A stretch of DNA of 64,000 nt from Deltaproteobacteria bacterium (GCA_016218915.1 JACRCQ010000030.1:186001-250000), one strand, 5' to 3'; counted from the stretch's first letter, positions 17,182-26,755 are shown. Numbers and translations are program-made. The notes: a model not told the origin generated them from the sequence alone.

Positions 17182-19215
17182 GTGAGATCCTCTGGCGCGC
17201 GACTCCTTCGATCCTCCTTGCCCGTCTGGGCCGTCGCTGTCGTGATGGCCGCGTGCGGCAGCAACCGATCCGTGGGCGACCCTTCCTCGAAGTACTTCTC
17301 CGTGCACAATGCCCTGCAATCCAGCGGGCTCACCCAGCAGGGGGGCGTCAATCGAGCGCAGCTGGCCACCGGCCAGTCCATGAAGATCCCGCTCGATGTC
17401 GCAGGGCAGTGCCTGACGATCGTTGCGCTCGGCGGCGCCGAAGTGGCGGAGCTCGAGATGCAAGTCTCGGATCCGGACGGCAAGGTAGTTGCCAAGGACG
17501 ACACGCGCGGGCCTGACGCGACGGTGCGCTACTGCCCGGAGAAGCATGGGCGTCACGAAGTCCTCGTGAAGATGGCGGAAGGCGCGGGGCCGTTCCTGAT
17601 CGCTACCTGGGCAGGCGGGCTGTCGCCCCTGGGAGCGGATGCAGGTACCGCGGTCGCTGCGACGCAGATGGGGGCCGGCACGTGCGAGTCGCCGATCCTG
17701 CTGATCGCGGGCCAGACGTATGTGGGAGAGACCGACGAAGGGCGTGCGTTGGAAGAGGCCGGGTGCGCGAGCAGCAACTCGCGCGAGATCGTGTATCGGA
17801 TGGACGTGCCTGCGAGGCAGCGGATCGTGTTCGATCTCGATGCGCAGTTCGATGGCGTGTTGTACGTTCGCAAGGGAGATTGCACGGATCGCGATGCGGA
17901 AGTTGCCTGCAACGATGACGCGGGGAATCCACGGCGTTCGCGGATCGACGAGGTCTTCGAGCCTGGCACGTACTTCGTGATCGTGGACGGCCTGCGCAAC
18001 GAGGAAGGGCGATTCCGCCTGAATTCCACGGTGACTGCGGCGCCGCGCGCATACAACGACAAGTGCTCAGCGCCCCCTCTGCTGGCAGCATCGAGCCAGG
18101 TCTCCGGCGATCTCGCTGGCGGCTCGGATCGGTTCCACGCGACCTGCGGACGCAACGCCAAGGGGCCCGAGATGGCGTGGCGGTTCGATCTCCCGAGCCG
18201 ATCTCGCGTGCGATTCAGCGCCAAGGCCAAGAGCTTCATGCCAGTGGTCTACGTGCGGGGCAATTGCTCCGAGGAGAGCTCGGAGGTGATCTGCAACGAG
18301 TCGGGCATGGGGCCTGGCGAGGCGGTCCTGTCCACCGTGCTCGATGCAGGCGCATTCTGGGTGTTCGCAGATTCGGCCACGGAGCAGCAAGCAGGGCGAT
18401 TCACGCTGCAGGCTGACGTGGCGCCTGAAGCCGGCGGCGGAGCACGGGGCGACACGTGCGGCGATGCAGAGGCGCTCGGGCAAATGACCGGCCAGTTGGA
18501 TGCAGACACATTTGCTGCGCGCGACGACATGACGGTGTCGTGCGGGCACGCGGGGACTGCGGACGTGGTCTACCGCGTGGATCTTGGGCGCAAGTCGCAC
18601 ATCTCGGCGCGCCTGGTTGCGGACGAGAGCCATCACGTGCTCGCCCTGCAGAAGTCCTGCGCTGCGCGCGCTTCGGAGCTGGCGTGCGGCAACGTGATCG
18701 ATCAGATCGTGGCTCCAGGAACCTACTTCCTGGTCGTGGACGGCGCTGCGGAGAACGCCCTCGGCAAGGCCCGTTTCACCTGGCGAATCGAGGATCTTTC
18801 CGGGGCAGAGAACGCGTGCAAGGCTGCTACGCCTCTGGCCGTGGGACGCGATGTCCCCGGAAGCACGCTCGGCATGCCGGATCGATTCGGCTCGACGTGC
18901 GCTGGATCCACGGACACGCAAGGGTCGGGAGATCGCGTCTACCGGTTCAACGTAGCCCGCCGCTCCGAGGTCACGGCATCGCTCGCTGCGTCCTCGTTTC
19001 TCGGCGTGCTGACGATCCGCAAGGCCTGCGCGGACCCGAATTCCGAGATGGGATGCGCGAACTCCTATGGTCCAGGCTCGCGCGTGGTGGTCAGCCGCAT
19101 GCTCGACCCTGGCAACTACTATCTGATTGTGGACGGCAGGGGAGCCAAGGCGGAAGGGGACTTCAACGTGCACCTCGACGTGACGCCGTACAACGAGCCG
19201 CCGCCGGAGCGCTAG
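17182..19215 (+). CDS. Lipoprotein with repeated PPC-like domains
   Basis: A 677-residue lipoprotein. The GTG at 17182 gives the signal RSSGARLLRSSLPVWAVAVVMAAC (Cys at residue 25); a TTG overlapping the bkdB stop is possible but less likely. The rest consists of an N-terminal beta domain and four related modules of about 120 residues (roughly 165-290, 291-415, 420-540, 541-670). Each has paired cysteines, a 'YRMDVPARQRIVFDL'-type strand, a 'VLYVRKGDC' strand and a 'PGTYFVIVDG' strand. This is the pattern of bacterial pre-peptidase C-terminal (PPC) jelly-roll domains, usually found on secreted proteases; no protease is fused here. Probably a surface-exposed binding protein. Its link to bkd is only positional. 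Confidence 0.8.
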   Translation: MRSSGARLLRSSLPVWAVAVVMAACGSNRSVGDPSSKYFSVHNALQSSGLTQQGGVNRAQLATGQSMKIPLDVAGQCLTIVALGGAEVAELEMQVSDPDGKVVAKDDTRGPDATVRYCPEKHGRHEVLVKMAEGAGPFLIATWAGGLSPLGADAGTAVAATQMGAGTCESPILLIAGQTYVGETDEGRALEEAGCASSNSREIVYRMDVPARQRIVFDLDAQFDGVLYVRKGDCTDRDAEVACNDDAGNPRRSRIDEVFEPGTYFVIVDGLRNEEGRFRLNSTVTAAPRAYNDKCSAPPLLAASSQVSGDLAGGSDRFHATCGRNAKGPEMAWRFDLPSRSRVRFSAKAKSFMPVVYVRGNCSEESSEVICNESGMGPGEAVLSTVLDAGAFWVFADSATEQQAGRFTLQADVAPEAGGGARGDTCGDAEALGQMTGQLDADTFAARDDMTVSCGHAGTADVVYRVDLGRKSHISARLVADESHHVLALQKSCAARASELACGNVIDQIVAPGTYFLVVDGAAENALGKARFTWRIEDLSGAENACKAATPLAVGRDVPGSTLGMPDRFGSTCAGSTDTQGSGDRVYRFNVARRSEVTASLAASSFLGVLTIRKACADPNSEMGCANSYGPGSRVVVSRMLDPGNYYLIVDGRGAKAEGDFNVHLDVTPYNEPPPER

Positions 19216-19269
19216 CCTCAGACCCGCGCCGCACGGAGCGGGCCGTGCCCCGCCCCCCAAATAAGCGAC

Positions 19270-19306
19270 GGGGCGCGGCTGGGAGGGAGGGGGAGTGCCG
19301 CGCCCC
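19270..19306. terminator. Hairpin between convergent genes
   Basis: GGGGCGCGGC (19270-19279) and GCCGCGCCCC (19297-19306) form a perfect 10-bp stem with a 17-base loop. No T-run follows on either side. It lies between the converging lipoprotein and rimO genes, where a bidirectional (possibly Rho-assisted) transcription stop is expected. Confidence 0.5.
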
Positions 19307-19372
19307 ATCTGACTTGGGCCGCCTGCTGAGGGGCAACCAGTCCCTATTTCCTGACCGATCCGCGTGGGGTTG

Positions 19373-20773
19373 TCAAACTCGACTGCCGATCACGGGCAGT
19401 CCGCGTCGTGCCTTGCCGCGCGCCGGCTTGTGCAGCGCCTTGCCCACGGTCTCCACCACCAGGTCGTAGTCCGTCGCCCGCACCACGGTCGCCTTCCACA
19501 GCTCTCCGGCCGAAACCTCGCTGTTGGTGAACCAGACCTGGCCATCAATGTCCGGCGCCTGCCCCGCATGCCTGCCGACCATCACCAGCTCGTGCTCTTC
19601 GCTCGCCCCTTCGACCAGCACCTGCACGTCGCGCCCGACCAACGCATGATTCGCAGCCTTGGCGATGGGACGCTGCGCTGCCATCAGGCGTCTCCAGCGG
19701 TTGTACGACTCGCGCGCTGGTACCTTGTCCTCGAGCCCGTAGCTCGGTGCAGTGTCTTCGTCGGAGAAGCGGAACACGCCCAGTCGGTCAAAGCGCGCCC
19801 ACTGCACGAAGTCGATCAGCTCGGCGAAGTCGCTCTCGGTCTCCCCTGGAAAGCCCACGATGAACGCGGTACGCAGGGTCAGGTCCGGCACGCGTTTGCG
19901 CAGCCGCTCGATGGTCTTGCGCAGCCTTGCTTTCGAATGGCCGCGGCGCATGCGCTTGAGCACGCTGTCCGACGCGTGCTGCATCGGCATGTCGATGTAG
20001 GGCAGCACGCTTTCGTGGCCGGCAAGCAGCTCCAGCAGCCGATCGTCCAGCTCGTCGGGATACAGATACAGGAGGCGCACCCAACGTATCCCGGATACGT
20101 TCGCGACCTTCTCCACCAGCTCCGCGAGGCTCGCCTTCCGGGCCCCCAGATCGTGGCCGTAGGCGATCGTGTCCTGCGAAACCAGGTTCACCTCGAACAC
20201 GCCCTGGGCTGCAAGCTGCTCTACCTCGCGAACGATGTCCGCCACCGGCCTGGACCTGTGCTTGCCCCGCAGATCCGGGATCACACAGAACGAGCACCGC
20301 CGGTCGCACCCCTCCGCGATCTTGACGTACGCGCTCGCTTGCCCTGTGGAGATCACCCTGCGATCCGTCGCACGAACGAGATAGCCCGCTGCGCTTCCCA
20401 CCAGATCGCGCGCAGCCTTGCCTGCAAGCACTTCCTGCAGACGCATCAGATCGCCTGAGCCGAGCAGGTGATCGATTTCGGGAATCTCCGCAGCAAGCTC
20501 GGCATGATGACGCTGCGCCAGGCAGCCGGTCACCACCAGCCGCTCGCATGCACCCTCTTGCTTGTGCGCTGCCATCTCGAAGATCGCGTCGATCGATTCG
20601 CGCTTCGCTGACTCGATGAAGCCGCACGTGTTGACCACGATGACGCGCGCACGCGCAGGATCGCCGACGAGCTCGTAGCCAGCGCGATTCGCTGCGCCGA
20701 GCATGATCTCGGAGTCCACACGGTTCTTGGGGCAGCCGAGGCTGACCATGTACAGAGTAGGGCGTTGGGGCAT
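19373..20773 (-). CDS. rimO: Ribosomal protein S12 methylthiotransferase
   Basis: A 466-residue MiaB/RimO-type radical-SAM methylthiotransferase, which modifies Asp88/89 of ribosomal protein S12. The N-terminal UPF0004 domain starts MPQRPTLYMVSLGCPKNRVDSE, the reading typical of RimO rather than MiaB. It has further cluster cysteines in VNTCGFI and VTGCLAQR, the radical-SAM motif CDRRCSFC, MPMQHASDSVLKRMRRG, FIVGFPGETESDF, and a C-terminal TRAM domain (about residues 375-440). The ATG at 20773 lies one base behind the pyrC stop, so the two are translationally linked; the frame extends further only through pyrC antiparallel sequence. Confidence 0.93.
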   Translation of the reverse strand: MPQRPTLYMVSLGCPKNRVDSEIMLGAANRAGYELVGDPARARVIVVNTCGFIESAKRESIDAIFEMAAHKQEGACERLVVTGCLAQRHHAELAAEIPEIDHLLGSGDLMRLQEVLAGKAARDLVGSAAGYLVRATDRRVISTGQASAYVKIAEGCDRRCSFCVIPDLRGKHRSRPVADIVREVEQLAAQGVFEVNLVSQDTIAYGHDLGARKASLAELVEKVANVSGIRWVRLLYLYPDELDDRLLELLAGHESVLPYIDMPMQHASDSVLKRMRRGHSKARLRKTIERLRKRVPDLTLRTAFIVGFPGETESDFAELIDFVQWARFDRLGVFRFSDEDTAPSYGLEDKVPARESYNRWRRLMAAQRPIAKAANHALVGRDVQVLVEGASEEHELVMVGRHAGQAPDIDGQVWFTNSEVSAGELWKATVVRATDYDLVVETVGKALHKPARGKARRGLPVIGSRV

Positions 20774-20774
20774 G

Positions 20775-22091
20775 CTATTTCCCGTCATACTCGTACGCGA
20801 TCGCCCCTTGCGCCAGGCACATCTGCACGCGTCCCGTGAGCGGCCTGCCCGCAAACGGCGTGTTCGTGCTCTTGGAGTGAAGGCTCCGCTCGTCGAGCGC
20901 ATAGCGCGGCGCAGGGTCGAACAGGCACAGGTTCGCGGTCACCCCCTCGCGCAAAGCCGGCGCCTCGATACCGATCAGCCGCGCCGGGGCCGCAGTCAGC
21001 GCATCGACGAGCCGGGCGAGCGAGAGCACGCCCTCTTCGACCAGGCCGATCATCAGGGGCAGGCAGAACTCGATTCCCACCATTCCCGGCGGAGCCTTTG
21101 CCATGGGCAGGAGCTTCTCTTCCGCGGAATGCGGAGCGTGATCGGTTGCCACGCATTCGATGGTGCCATCTGCCAGCCCCTCGCGTAGCGCCTGCACGTC
21201 GTCCTCCTCGCGCAACGGCGGGTTGACCTTGTACCTGGCATCGGTCCCGTCGATCGACGCATCGGTCAGGAGCAGGTGATGAGGCGCTGCTTCTGCGCTC
21301 ACCGGCAGCCCTTGCTGCTTCGCCCGTCGCACGAGCTCGACCGTTCCACGCGTGGACGCGTGCGCCACGTGGTAGCGGCCGCGCGTGGCTCGCACCAGCT
21401 CCAGATCCCTGGCGACAATCGAGTCCTCGGCCTGCCGCGGCCAGCCTGGAATGCCCAGCCTGCGCGAGACGTCGCCTTCGTGCATCTGCGCTGTCGCTGT
21501 CGCCGCATGGTCCTCTGCGTGCTGGATCACGGCAACATCCAGGGCGCATGCAGCTTGGAGCGCGCGGCGCATGAGCTCGGACGAGGTCACGCAGCGGCCA
21601 TCGTCGCTGAACGCCACTGCGCCCGCTGCCTTGAGCGCTGCCATGTCGGTCAGCACCTCTCCCTTGAGGCCTTGGGTGACGGCGGCGATCGGATACAGGC
21701 GCGGGCCGCCGAGGGCGTGCGCGCGTTCGATCATGTGGCGGGTCACGGACGGGCTGTCATTGGCAGGGCGCGTGTTGGGCATGGCGCAGACGTGTGCGTA
21801 GCCGCCAGCAGCCGAGGCTTTGAGCCCGCTCTCGATGTCCTCTTTGTACTCGAAGCCAGGCTCGCGAAAGTGCGCATGGACCTCCACGAATCCAGGCAGC
21901 AGCCACTTGCCGGCAGCGTCGATGACGCGAGCGCCGGCGAGGGATTCGAGCCCTGCACAGGCGTTGCGCCCGATTCGGACCACGCGACCGGCTTCGATCA
22001 GGACATCGACGGTGTCATCGAGCCCGCGAGAGGGGTCCACGGCTCGGACCTGGCGAAGCACGAGCCAGGCAGGGGATTTCTTGGGTTCCAT
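20775..22091 (-). CDS. pyrC: Dihydroorotase
   Basis: A 438-residue dihydroorotase of the longer (PyrC class I / allantoinase-like) type, third step of pyrimidine synthesis. The metal-binding HxH is in PGFVEVHAHFREPGFEYKED (H72, H74). Other motifs are MPNTRPANDSP, the AFSDDGRCV segment in which Asp takes the place of the bridging Lys, IQHAEDH, HVAHASTRGTVELV and CVATDHAPHSAEEK. C-terminal strands (RYALDERSLHSKSTNTPFAG) are typical. It is followed after one base by rimO. The gene is divergent from tRNA-Leu. Confidence 0.94.
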   Translation of the reverse strand: MEPKKSPAWLVLRQVRAVDPSRGLDDTVDVLIEAGRVVRIGRNACAGLESLAGARVIDAAGKWLLPGFVEVHAHFREPGFEYKEDIESGLKASAAGGYAHVCAMPNTRPANDSPSVTRHMIERAHALGGPRLYPIAAVTQGLKGEVLTDMAALKAAGAVAFSDDGRCVTSSELMRRALQAACALDVAVIQHAEDHAATATAQMHEGDVSRRLGIPGWPRQAEDSIVARDLELVRATRGRYHVAHASTRGTVELVRRAKQQGLPVSAEAAPHHLLLTDASIDGTDARYKVNPPLREEDDVQALREGLADGTIECVATDHAPHSAEEKLLPMAKAPPGMVGIEFCLPLMIGLVEEGVLSLARLVDALTAAPARLIGIEAPALREGVTANLCLFDPAPRYALDERSLHSKSTNTPFAGRPLTGRVQMCLAQGAIAYEYDGK

Positions 22092-22143
22092 GGGGGTGGA
22101 GAGGGGGTAGCACGGCAGATGCGACGCGGGAACGTGGTTGGGC

Positions 22144-22173
22144 TTGACGGCTCGGGGGGTGGCGCGCTAGGAG
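22144..22173 (+). promoter_or_regulatory. Candidate promoter of tRNA-Leu
   Basis: TTGACG (22144-22149) and TAGGAG (22168-22173) are separated by 18 bases, and the second lies 11 bases before the tRNA 5' end. The -35 is good (5 of 6); the -10 is poor (3 of 6). Position relative to the tRNA is the main support. Confidence 0.4.
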
Positions 22174-22184
22174 AGCGTTCCGCT

Positions 22185-22268
22185 GCGAGGATGGCGGAAT
22201 TGGCAGACGCACTAGATTCAGGTTCTAGCGACCGAAAGGTTGTGGGGGTTCAAGTCCCCCTCCTCGCA
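22185..22268 (+). tRNA. tRNA-Leu (anticodon CAG)
   Basis: A class II tRNA of 84 bases: acceptor GCGAGGA pairing with TCCTCGC, discriminator A, an anticodon stem CTAGA/TCTAG around the loop TTCAGGT (anticodon CAG, reading CTG), a variable arm CGACCGAAAGGTTG, and a T arm GGGGG/CCCCC around TTCAAGT. CCA is not encoded. CTG is a dominant Leu codon in this genome. A strong terminator follows immediately. Confidence 0.96.
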
Positions 22269-22272
22269 CGAT

Positions 22273-22305
22273 GAAGGGCACGCTGAGCGTGCCCTTCGGC
22301 TTTTT
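22273..22305 (+). terminator. Rho-independent terminator of tRNA-Leu
   Basis: GAAGGGCACGC (22273-22283) pairs perfectly with GCGTGCCCTTC (22287-22297) across a TGA loop, and TTTTT follows at 22301-22305. It lies 4 bases behind the tRNA and in front of the converging lipoprotein gene. Confidence 0.9.
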
Positions 22306-22315
22306 GTGGGGTGGC

Positions 22316-25300
22316 TCAGAGGTCGGACAGGTTCAGCCCGCCCGGGTACCAGTAGCTGGTGTACTGGCCGTAGCCGTAGACCGTGATGCCGACAGCCTGG
22401 TTGGAGGTGAGACGGTGGGTGCCGTTTCCTCCGGTCGCGAACTGGAACCGGGACACGCTGTACCCGGTGCCTCCGATGGCCACGAATCCGCCAAGGGCCG
22501 CGCCGTCCAGCGTCACGGCCGCCCCTGTCGGCGCAAGCACGTTCACATAGTTGGTCTCGTAGCTCGTGGGCGCGTGGAACAGATAGTCGCCCCGGTACTG
22601 CCCAAGCGGGACCGCAAGTGCCATGGCCGGATCGCCTGACCCGCCGCCCACCGATTGCCCTTCCATGTACTGCGCGATCAACAGCTTCTTGTCGCCGATC
22701 ACGCGGAAGGAGTTCGGGGTGTTGATCTCGACGTACGCGCCCCGCTGGGCGATCGAGGCAGGTCCGGCGCCAGGAGGATCGTACGTGAGCGCAGTCGCCC
22801 CGGTCTCGACCGCGATGATCCTGACGATCGCGGTCTTCGGCTGGGCCATTCCCGGCAACGAAGGAGCTGTCGTGAGGTAGTCCTTGCCGAGAGTCGCGAT
22901 CGGGAACATCGACTCCTCGATGTGATCGCACCAGTGCCACCCGTACGGCACGTCGGTGCAGTCGTGTCCACCGATGACCTGGATCGGCTTGGTCGCCGTC
23001 ACGATCGTCCCGGTCACATCGTTCGCCGTCGATCCGCTGGACAGAACCTGAAGGACCGATCCGCGATTCAGCACCACAGTACCCGTTCCGTTCGCAGCCA
23101 CGCCCGCGCCCGCGATGACAGCGGCTCCCGTCGGACTCGGCGTGAGCGTGACCGAAGTCGCGTCCTCGGATGCAACGACCGCGTAGAATCCCGGGTACGA
23201 GTAGTCCCAGGTGTTGCGGGCCGCAACCATGTAGTCGGTCTTCCACGCATTGGTTGGAAGGAGCAGCGACGCGTCGTTCGTGTAGGTGTAGGCACCGCCC
23301 ACGTAGTACTCGAGCGGATTGAACTGGTAGACCGTGACCGGCTGCGTCGATCGCAATCGATAGGCTCCATTCGCAAGCAGCGTCGTCGCCGTCCACGTGG
23401 TCTTCAACGTGGTCCAGGGCAGATTGATGACCTGAACCGAGTTCGCTGCGACCGTCACGGTCGTGATCGTCGTTGCCCCCTGCGTGATCGTGACCGTCGC
23501 CGCAGTTGCCGTCGTGTTCGACACCGCGACCGCGAAGTGCGCGGTAGGATTGGTGTTGGAGAGCTCGTGGTTCACCGTGACGGTCGGGTAGTAGTCGCAC
23601 CCGATGTAGCTCTTCTGCAAGCCATCAGGCGCGCACGCCCCTGTGCAGGCTCCTCCCACGCAAGAGCTCCCCATCACCGGATCGCACAGGATGTCGTTGT
23701 ACCCTGAGCCGTCGTCCTTGCACTTGTGCGCCGTGTTGCCCACGCACGACGACGTTCCCGGCAAGCAGGTCACGCATCCGAGGGTGTTCGAGCAGATCTG
23801 CCCGCCGCAGCTGACCGCTGGCCCCCAGTCGCCCACTGCATCGCAAATCCTGCGGTTGTTCCCCTCGCACTTGATCGAGCCCGGCGCGCACGCGCATCCG
23901 GGCGCAAGGTGGTTGCCGTCGTTGACCACACCGTTGCAGTCGTTGTCCAGCGTGTCCAGGCAGCTGTCGAGATCCGGGATGATCTGCCCGATGCACGCTC
24001 CCCAGCCCTGACCGTTGGCGTTGCACGTGGCCTTGCCTCCCTTGCACTCGCCAACGTTCAGCGTGCCGTTCGGCCCCGTGTAGCAGTCCTGCTGCGCGTT
24101 CGGCGTACATACGCAGCCGGTCCCGCCCTTGCCGAAGCCGTCGTTGATCACGCCGTTGCAGTCGTTGTCCACGCTGTCCGTGCAGTGGTCCGTCGACGGA
24201 ACCACCTGCCCTGTGCACGCACCCCAGCCGCTGCCCTGCGCATTGCACGCAGCCACTCCTGACTTGCACTCGCCAACGCCCTGCGTGCCGTTGGGCCCGG
24301 TGTAGCAGGTCGAAACCGCAAGCGGGAAGCAGAGGCATCCTGCAGCACCTGAGCTGTACCCGTCGTTGATCGTGCCGTTGCAGTCGTTGTCCAGGTTGTC
24401 CGTGCACACGTCCGGCGCAGGAACGATGTCGCCGTTGCACGGGCCATAGCCCAGGCCCAGCGAGTCGCACGTCTGCGTGCCACCCTTGCAGGTTCCTACG
24501 TTCTGCGTGCCAGGCGGACCGCCGTAGCAGGGTTGCGTCGAGTTCGGCGTGCACTGGCATCCCGCTCCACCCGCTTCGTTCACCTCGCCGTTGCAGTTGT
24601 CATCCACGGGCGTCAGGCACGTCTCCGGAGTCGGAAGGACCTGTCCCGTACACGGCCCCCACGCGGTTCCTGCCGCGTTGCAGGTCCAGTTGCCGTCCGT
24701 GCACGCACCGATCGCCTGCGTGCCAGGGGGCCCGGTGTAGCAGGACTCTGTCGCGTTGGGCGTGCACACGCACCCCGCGCCGAACTCGTTCACCTGGCCG
24801 TTGCAGTTGTCGTCGCCGGGCGTGAAGCACGTCTCCGCGGTCGGCAGCACCTCGCCAACACATGGCCCCCACCCGTTGCCGCCGTTGTTGCACGTCGCCT
24901 TTCCGCCCTTGCACACCCCGATGTCCTTGGTGTTCGGCGGTCCGGTGTAGCAGTCCTGCACCTCGCCGGGCTGGCACGCGCACCCCACGCCGCCGTCGGG
25001 TATCGGCGTCTCGCAGCCGTTGACAATGTTCTTGTCGCAGTTCTCGAAGCCCGGGTTGCAGCTGTCGATCACGCAATTGCCGCCGGTGCACTGAGCCACT
25101 GCGTTGGGGTAGGTGCACGGCTTGGCGCACGCCCCGCAGTTGTCGAGGTCCTGGCTGATGTCCACGCACTTGCTCGCGCAGCAGCTGAACCCGCTCTGGC
25201 AGGCGTGCTGCAACGTGCATCCAGGCTCGCAGCTGTTCGACTTGCACACCAGACCGAGCGGACACTGGTCGTCGCTCACGCACCCCACGCACTTGTGCGT

Positions 25301-25861
25301 GTTCGGATCGCACGTCACCGTCCCTGCATCCGAGACCGTGCTGCAATCGTCCACCGAGTCGCACCCAGGCGTGCACTTGAGCGTCGCCGCGTCGCAGTAC
25401 ATCCCAACCACGCACGTCGATGGATCGGCCGGTTTGCACTCCACGCAAGCTCCGGTCTTGGTGTCGCAGTAAGGCCCGCCAGCATTCCCCACGCAGTCGC
25501 CATCTTTGGTGCACACCGTTGCGCCGTCCGAGCCGTCAGGAGCATCCGGCGGTACCACTACGTCGGCATCGTTACCGCCTTCGGGCACAGACCCGCCAGA
25601 GCCGGCTTTGCCGTCCGAAGCATCGTATCCCCCTCCTGACCCTGCGGTTCCGCCCTTGCCCGTGTCGATCGAAGCATCCCCGGCATTGCCCGCATTGCCT
25701 GCCATTCCGCCGCTGCCACCGGTCGCCGGCGGTGTGGTCGTGTTGGTCGTGTCGCCACCGCCGCACCCCTGCGCTGCAGCGAGCAGGAGTGTGGCCATCA
25801 CGGCCTTGCCCATCCATCGAGCCGTTCGAATCGCAATCGCCCTTGATTCAAAGCAAGTCAT
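22316..25861 (-). CDS. Large Cys-rich lipoprotein with DNDCNG repeats and IgGFc-binding domain
   Basis: A 1181-residue lipoprotein. The ATG at 25861 has a GAGGTG ribosome site; the signal ends in LLLAAAQGC (Cys near residue 33). A Gly/Ala/Asp linker (about 35-110) leads to Cys-rich EGF-like segments (115-270). Next come five tandem units of about 70 residues (285-690), each of the form CYTGPPGT..G.C.GG..TC....WGPC followed by D(N/D)CNG(x)(I/V)N(D/E)G, the metal-binding-type motif of MopE-like proteins. The last 390 residues (TVTVYQFNPLEYYVGGAYTY, HDCTDVPYGWHWCDHIEES, KKLLIAQYMEGQ) match the IgGFc-binding protein N-terminal domain found in myxobacterial surface proteins. Probably a cell-surface binding or adhesion protein. 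Confidence 0.85.
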   Translation of the reverse strand: MTCFESRAIAIRTARWMGKAVMATLLLAAAQGCGGGDTTNTTTPPATGGSGGMAGNAGNAGDASIDTGKGGTAGSGGGYDASDGKAGSGGSVPEGGNDADVVVPPDAPDGSDGATVCTKDGDCVGNAGGPYCDTKTGACVECKPADPSTCVVGMYCDAATLKCTPGCDSVDDCSTVSDAGTVTCDPNTHKCVGCVSDDQCPLGLVCKSNSCEPGCTLQHACQSGFSCCASKCVDISQDLDNCGACAKPCTYPNAVAQCTGGNCVIDSCNPGFENCDKNIVNGCETPIPDGGVGCACQPGEVQDCYTGPPNTKDIGVCKGGKATCNNGGNGWGPCVGEVLPTAETCFTPGDDNCNGQVNEFGAGCVCTPNATESCYTGPPGTQAIGACTDGNWTCNAAGTAWGPCTGQVLPTPETCLTPVDDNCNGEVNEAGGAGCQCTPNSTQPCYGGPPGTQNVGTCKGGTQTCDSLGLGYGPCNGDIVPAPDVCTDNLDNDCNGTINDGYSSGAAGCLCFPLAVSTCYTGPNGTQGVGECKSGVAACNAQGSGWGACTGQVVPSTDHCTDSVDNDCNGVINDGFGKGGTGCVCTPNAQQDCYTGPNGTLNVGECKGGKATCNANGQGWGACIGQIIPDLDSCLDTLDNDCNGVVNDGNHLAPGCACAPGSIKCEGNNRRICDAVGDWGPAVSCGGQICSNTLGCVTCLPGTSSCVGNTAHKCKDDGSGYNDILCDPVMGSSCVGGACTGACAPDGLQKSYIGCDYYPTVTVNHELSNTNPTAHFAVAVSNTTATAATVTITQGATTITTVTVAANSVQVINLPWTTLKTTWTATTLLANGAYRLRSTQPVTVYQFNPLEYYVGGAYTYTNDASLLLPTNAWKTDYMVAARNTWDYSYPGFYAVVASEDATSVTLTPSPTGAAVIAGAGVAANGTGTVVLNRGSVLQVLSSGSTANDVTGTIVTATKPIQVIGGHDCTDVPYGWHWCDHIEESMFPIATLGKDYLTTAPSLPGMAQPKTAIVRIIAVETGATALTYDPPGAGPASIAQRGAYVEINTPNSFRVIGDKKLLIAQYMEGQSVGGGSGDPAMALAVPLGQYRGDYLFHAPTSYETNYVNVLAPTGAAVTLDGAALGGFVAIGGTGYSVSRFQFATGGNGTHRLTSNQAVGITVYGYGQYTSYWYPGGLNLSDL

Positions 25862-26142
25862 CGGAGCACCTCATCCGCGTGAGTTCCGCCTGCGGAAGCC
25901 CGGGACCCTATCGACCCAACCCAATACTATCGGCCCAATTCGGCTGATTGTCGACCCTTGCCCGAAACTGGGGCTGCTTCCTGGGTTTCCATTCGCGGGC
26001 ACGGGCGGCGTGACAAGGTCGACTTCTGCCAGGTCGGCGGGAACGCGGAGCGCACAGCGGCGGGCGGGTCCTAGACGTTGACGCCCGCCAGCTGCGTGCC
26101 TAGACCTCTGCGTCCCCCAAGCAAAAGGCGGAGATCGAAACG

Positions 26143-26736
26143 ATGGCGAAGGCAAAGGCACCTCAGACGCAACCTGCAAAGACCCATGCCAAGGCTCCGG
26201 CCGCCCCTGCGCGCCCCAAGCCTGCTCCGGCTCCCAAGGCCCCCCCTGCTCCTGCAGAGGATCCGGTCTTCGGGCCGCTCTGGGAGAGATTCTGCGCCGA
26301 GGCGAACTTCAACCCCGAGACCCTCGAGCTCGAAGCCTCCGTGATCCGCGAGGAAATCGCCAAGCTCCAGGAGCGCGTCGCAGAGAAGCAGTCCGAGCTC
26401 GACGCCATCACGCACCGTGAGAAGACCGCGCGCGACAAGATGACCGCCTTGCTCAAGGTCGGCTTCAGCCCCGAAGCTGTCCTGTCCGCCATGAAGGTCG
26501 AGTTCCGCGGCAAGAAGGCTGCGGCAAGGGTCAAGGAGAAGGAAGTCGAGGTCGGCGACGACGAGAAAGCCGCTGTGCTCGACGTGCTCGATCGCGAAGG
26601 ACAGCCGCTGTCCGAAGTGGTGAAGCACACCGGACGCGATCCCAAGGATATCCAGCGCGTGCTGACTGCGCTTGTCGCTGACGGCAAGGTCAACACCCAG
26701 GGCGAGCGCAAGGCCAAGCTCTTCATGCTCGCGTAG
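26143..26736 (+). CDS. Coiled-coil/winged-helix protein
   Basis: A 197-residue cytoplasmic protein. The first 45 residues are an Ala/Pro/Lys-rich tail of the kind that binds nucleic acid loosely. Residues 62-100 form a coiled coil (LEASVIREEIAKLQERVAEKQSEL, read in parts). The C-terminal 60 residues read as a small winged helix: AVLDVLDREGQPLSEVVKHT followed by GRDPKDIQRVLTALVADGKV and a short wing. A regulator or nucleoid-associated factor is plausible. A GGAG site lies 9 bases before the ATG. It is divergent from the giant lipoprotein gene; the 281-base gap between them shows no further gene. Confidence 0.65.
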   Translation: MAKAKAPQTQPAKTHAKAPAAPARPKPAPAPKAPPAPAEDPVFGPLWERFCAEANFNPETLELEASVIREEIAKLQERVAEKQSELDAITHREKTARDKMTALLKVGFSPEAVLSAMKVEFRGKKAAARVKEKEVEVGDDEKAAVLDVLDREGQPLSEVVKHTGRDPKDIQRVLTALVADGKVNTQGERKAKLFMLA

Positions 26737-26755
26737 CCCCAGCTGCGCTCCCCTC

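Noticed and set aside
24533..25639. A 368-codon plus-strand frame
   Set aside because: It is antisense to the large Cys-rich lipoprotein and shows only a shadow composition.
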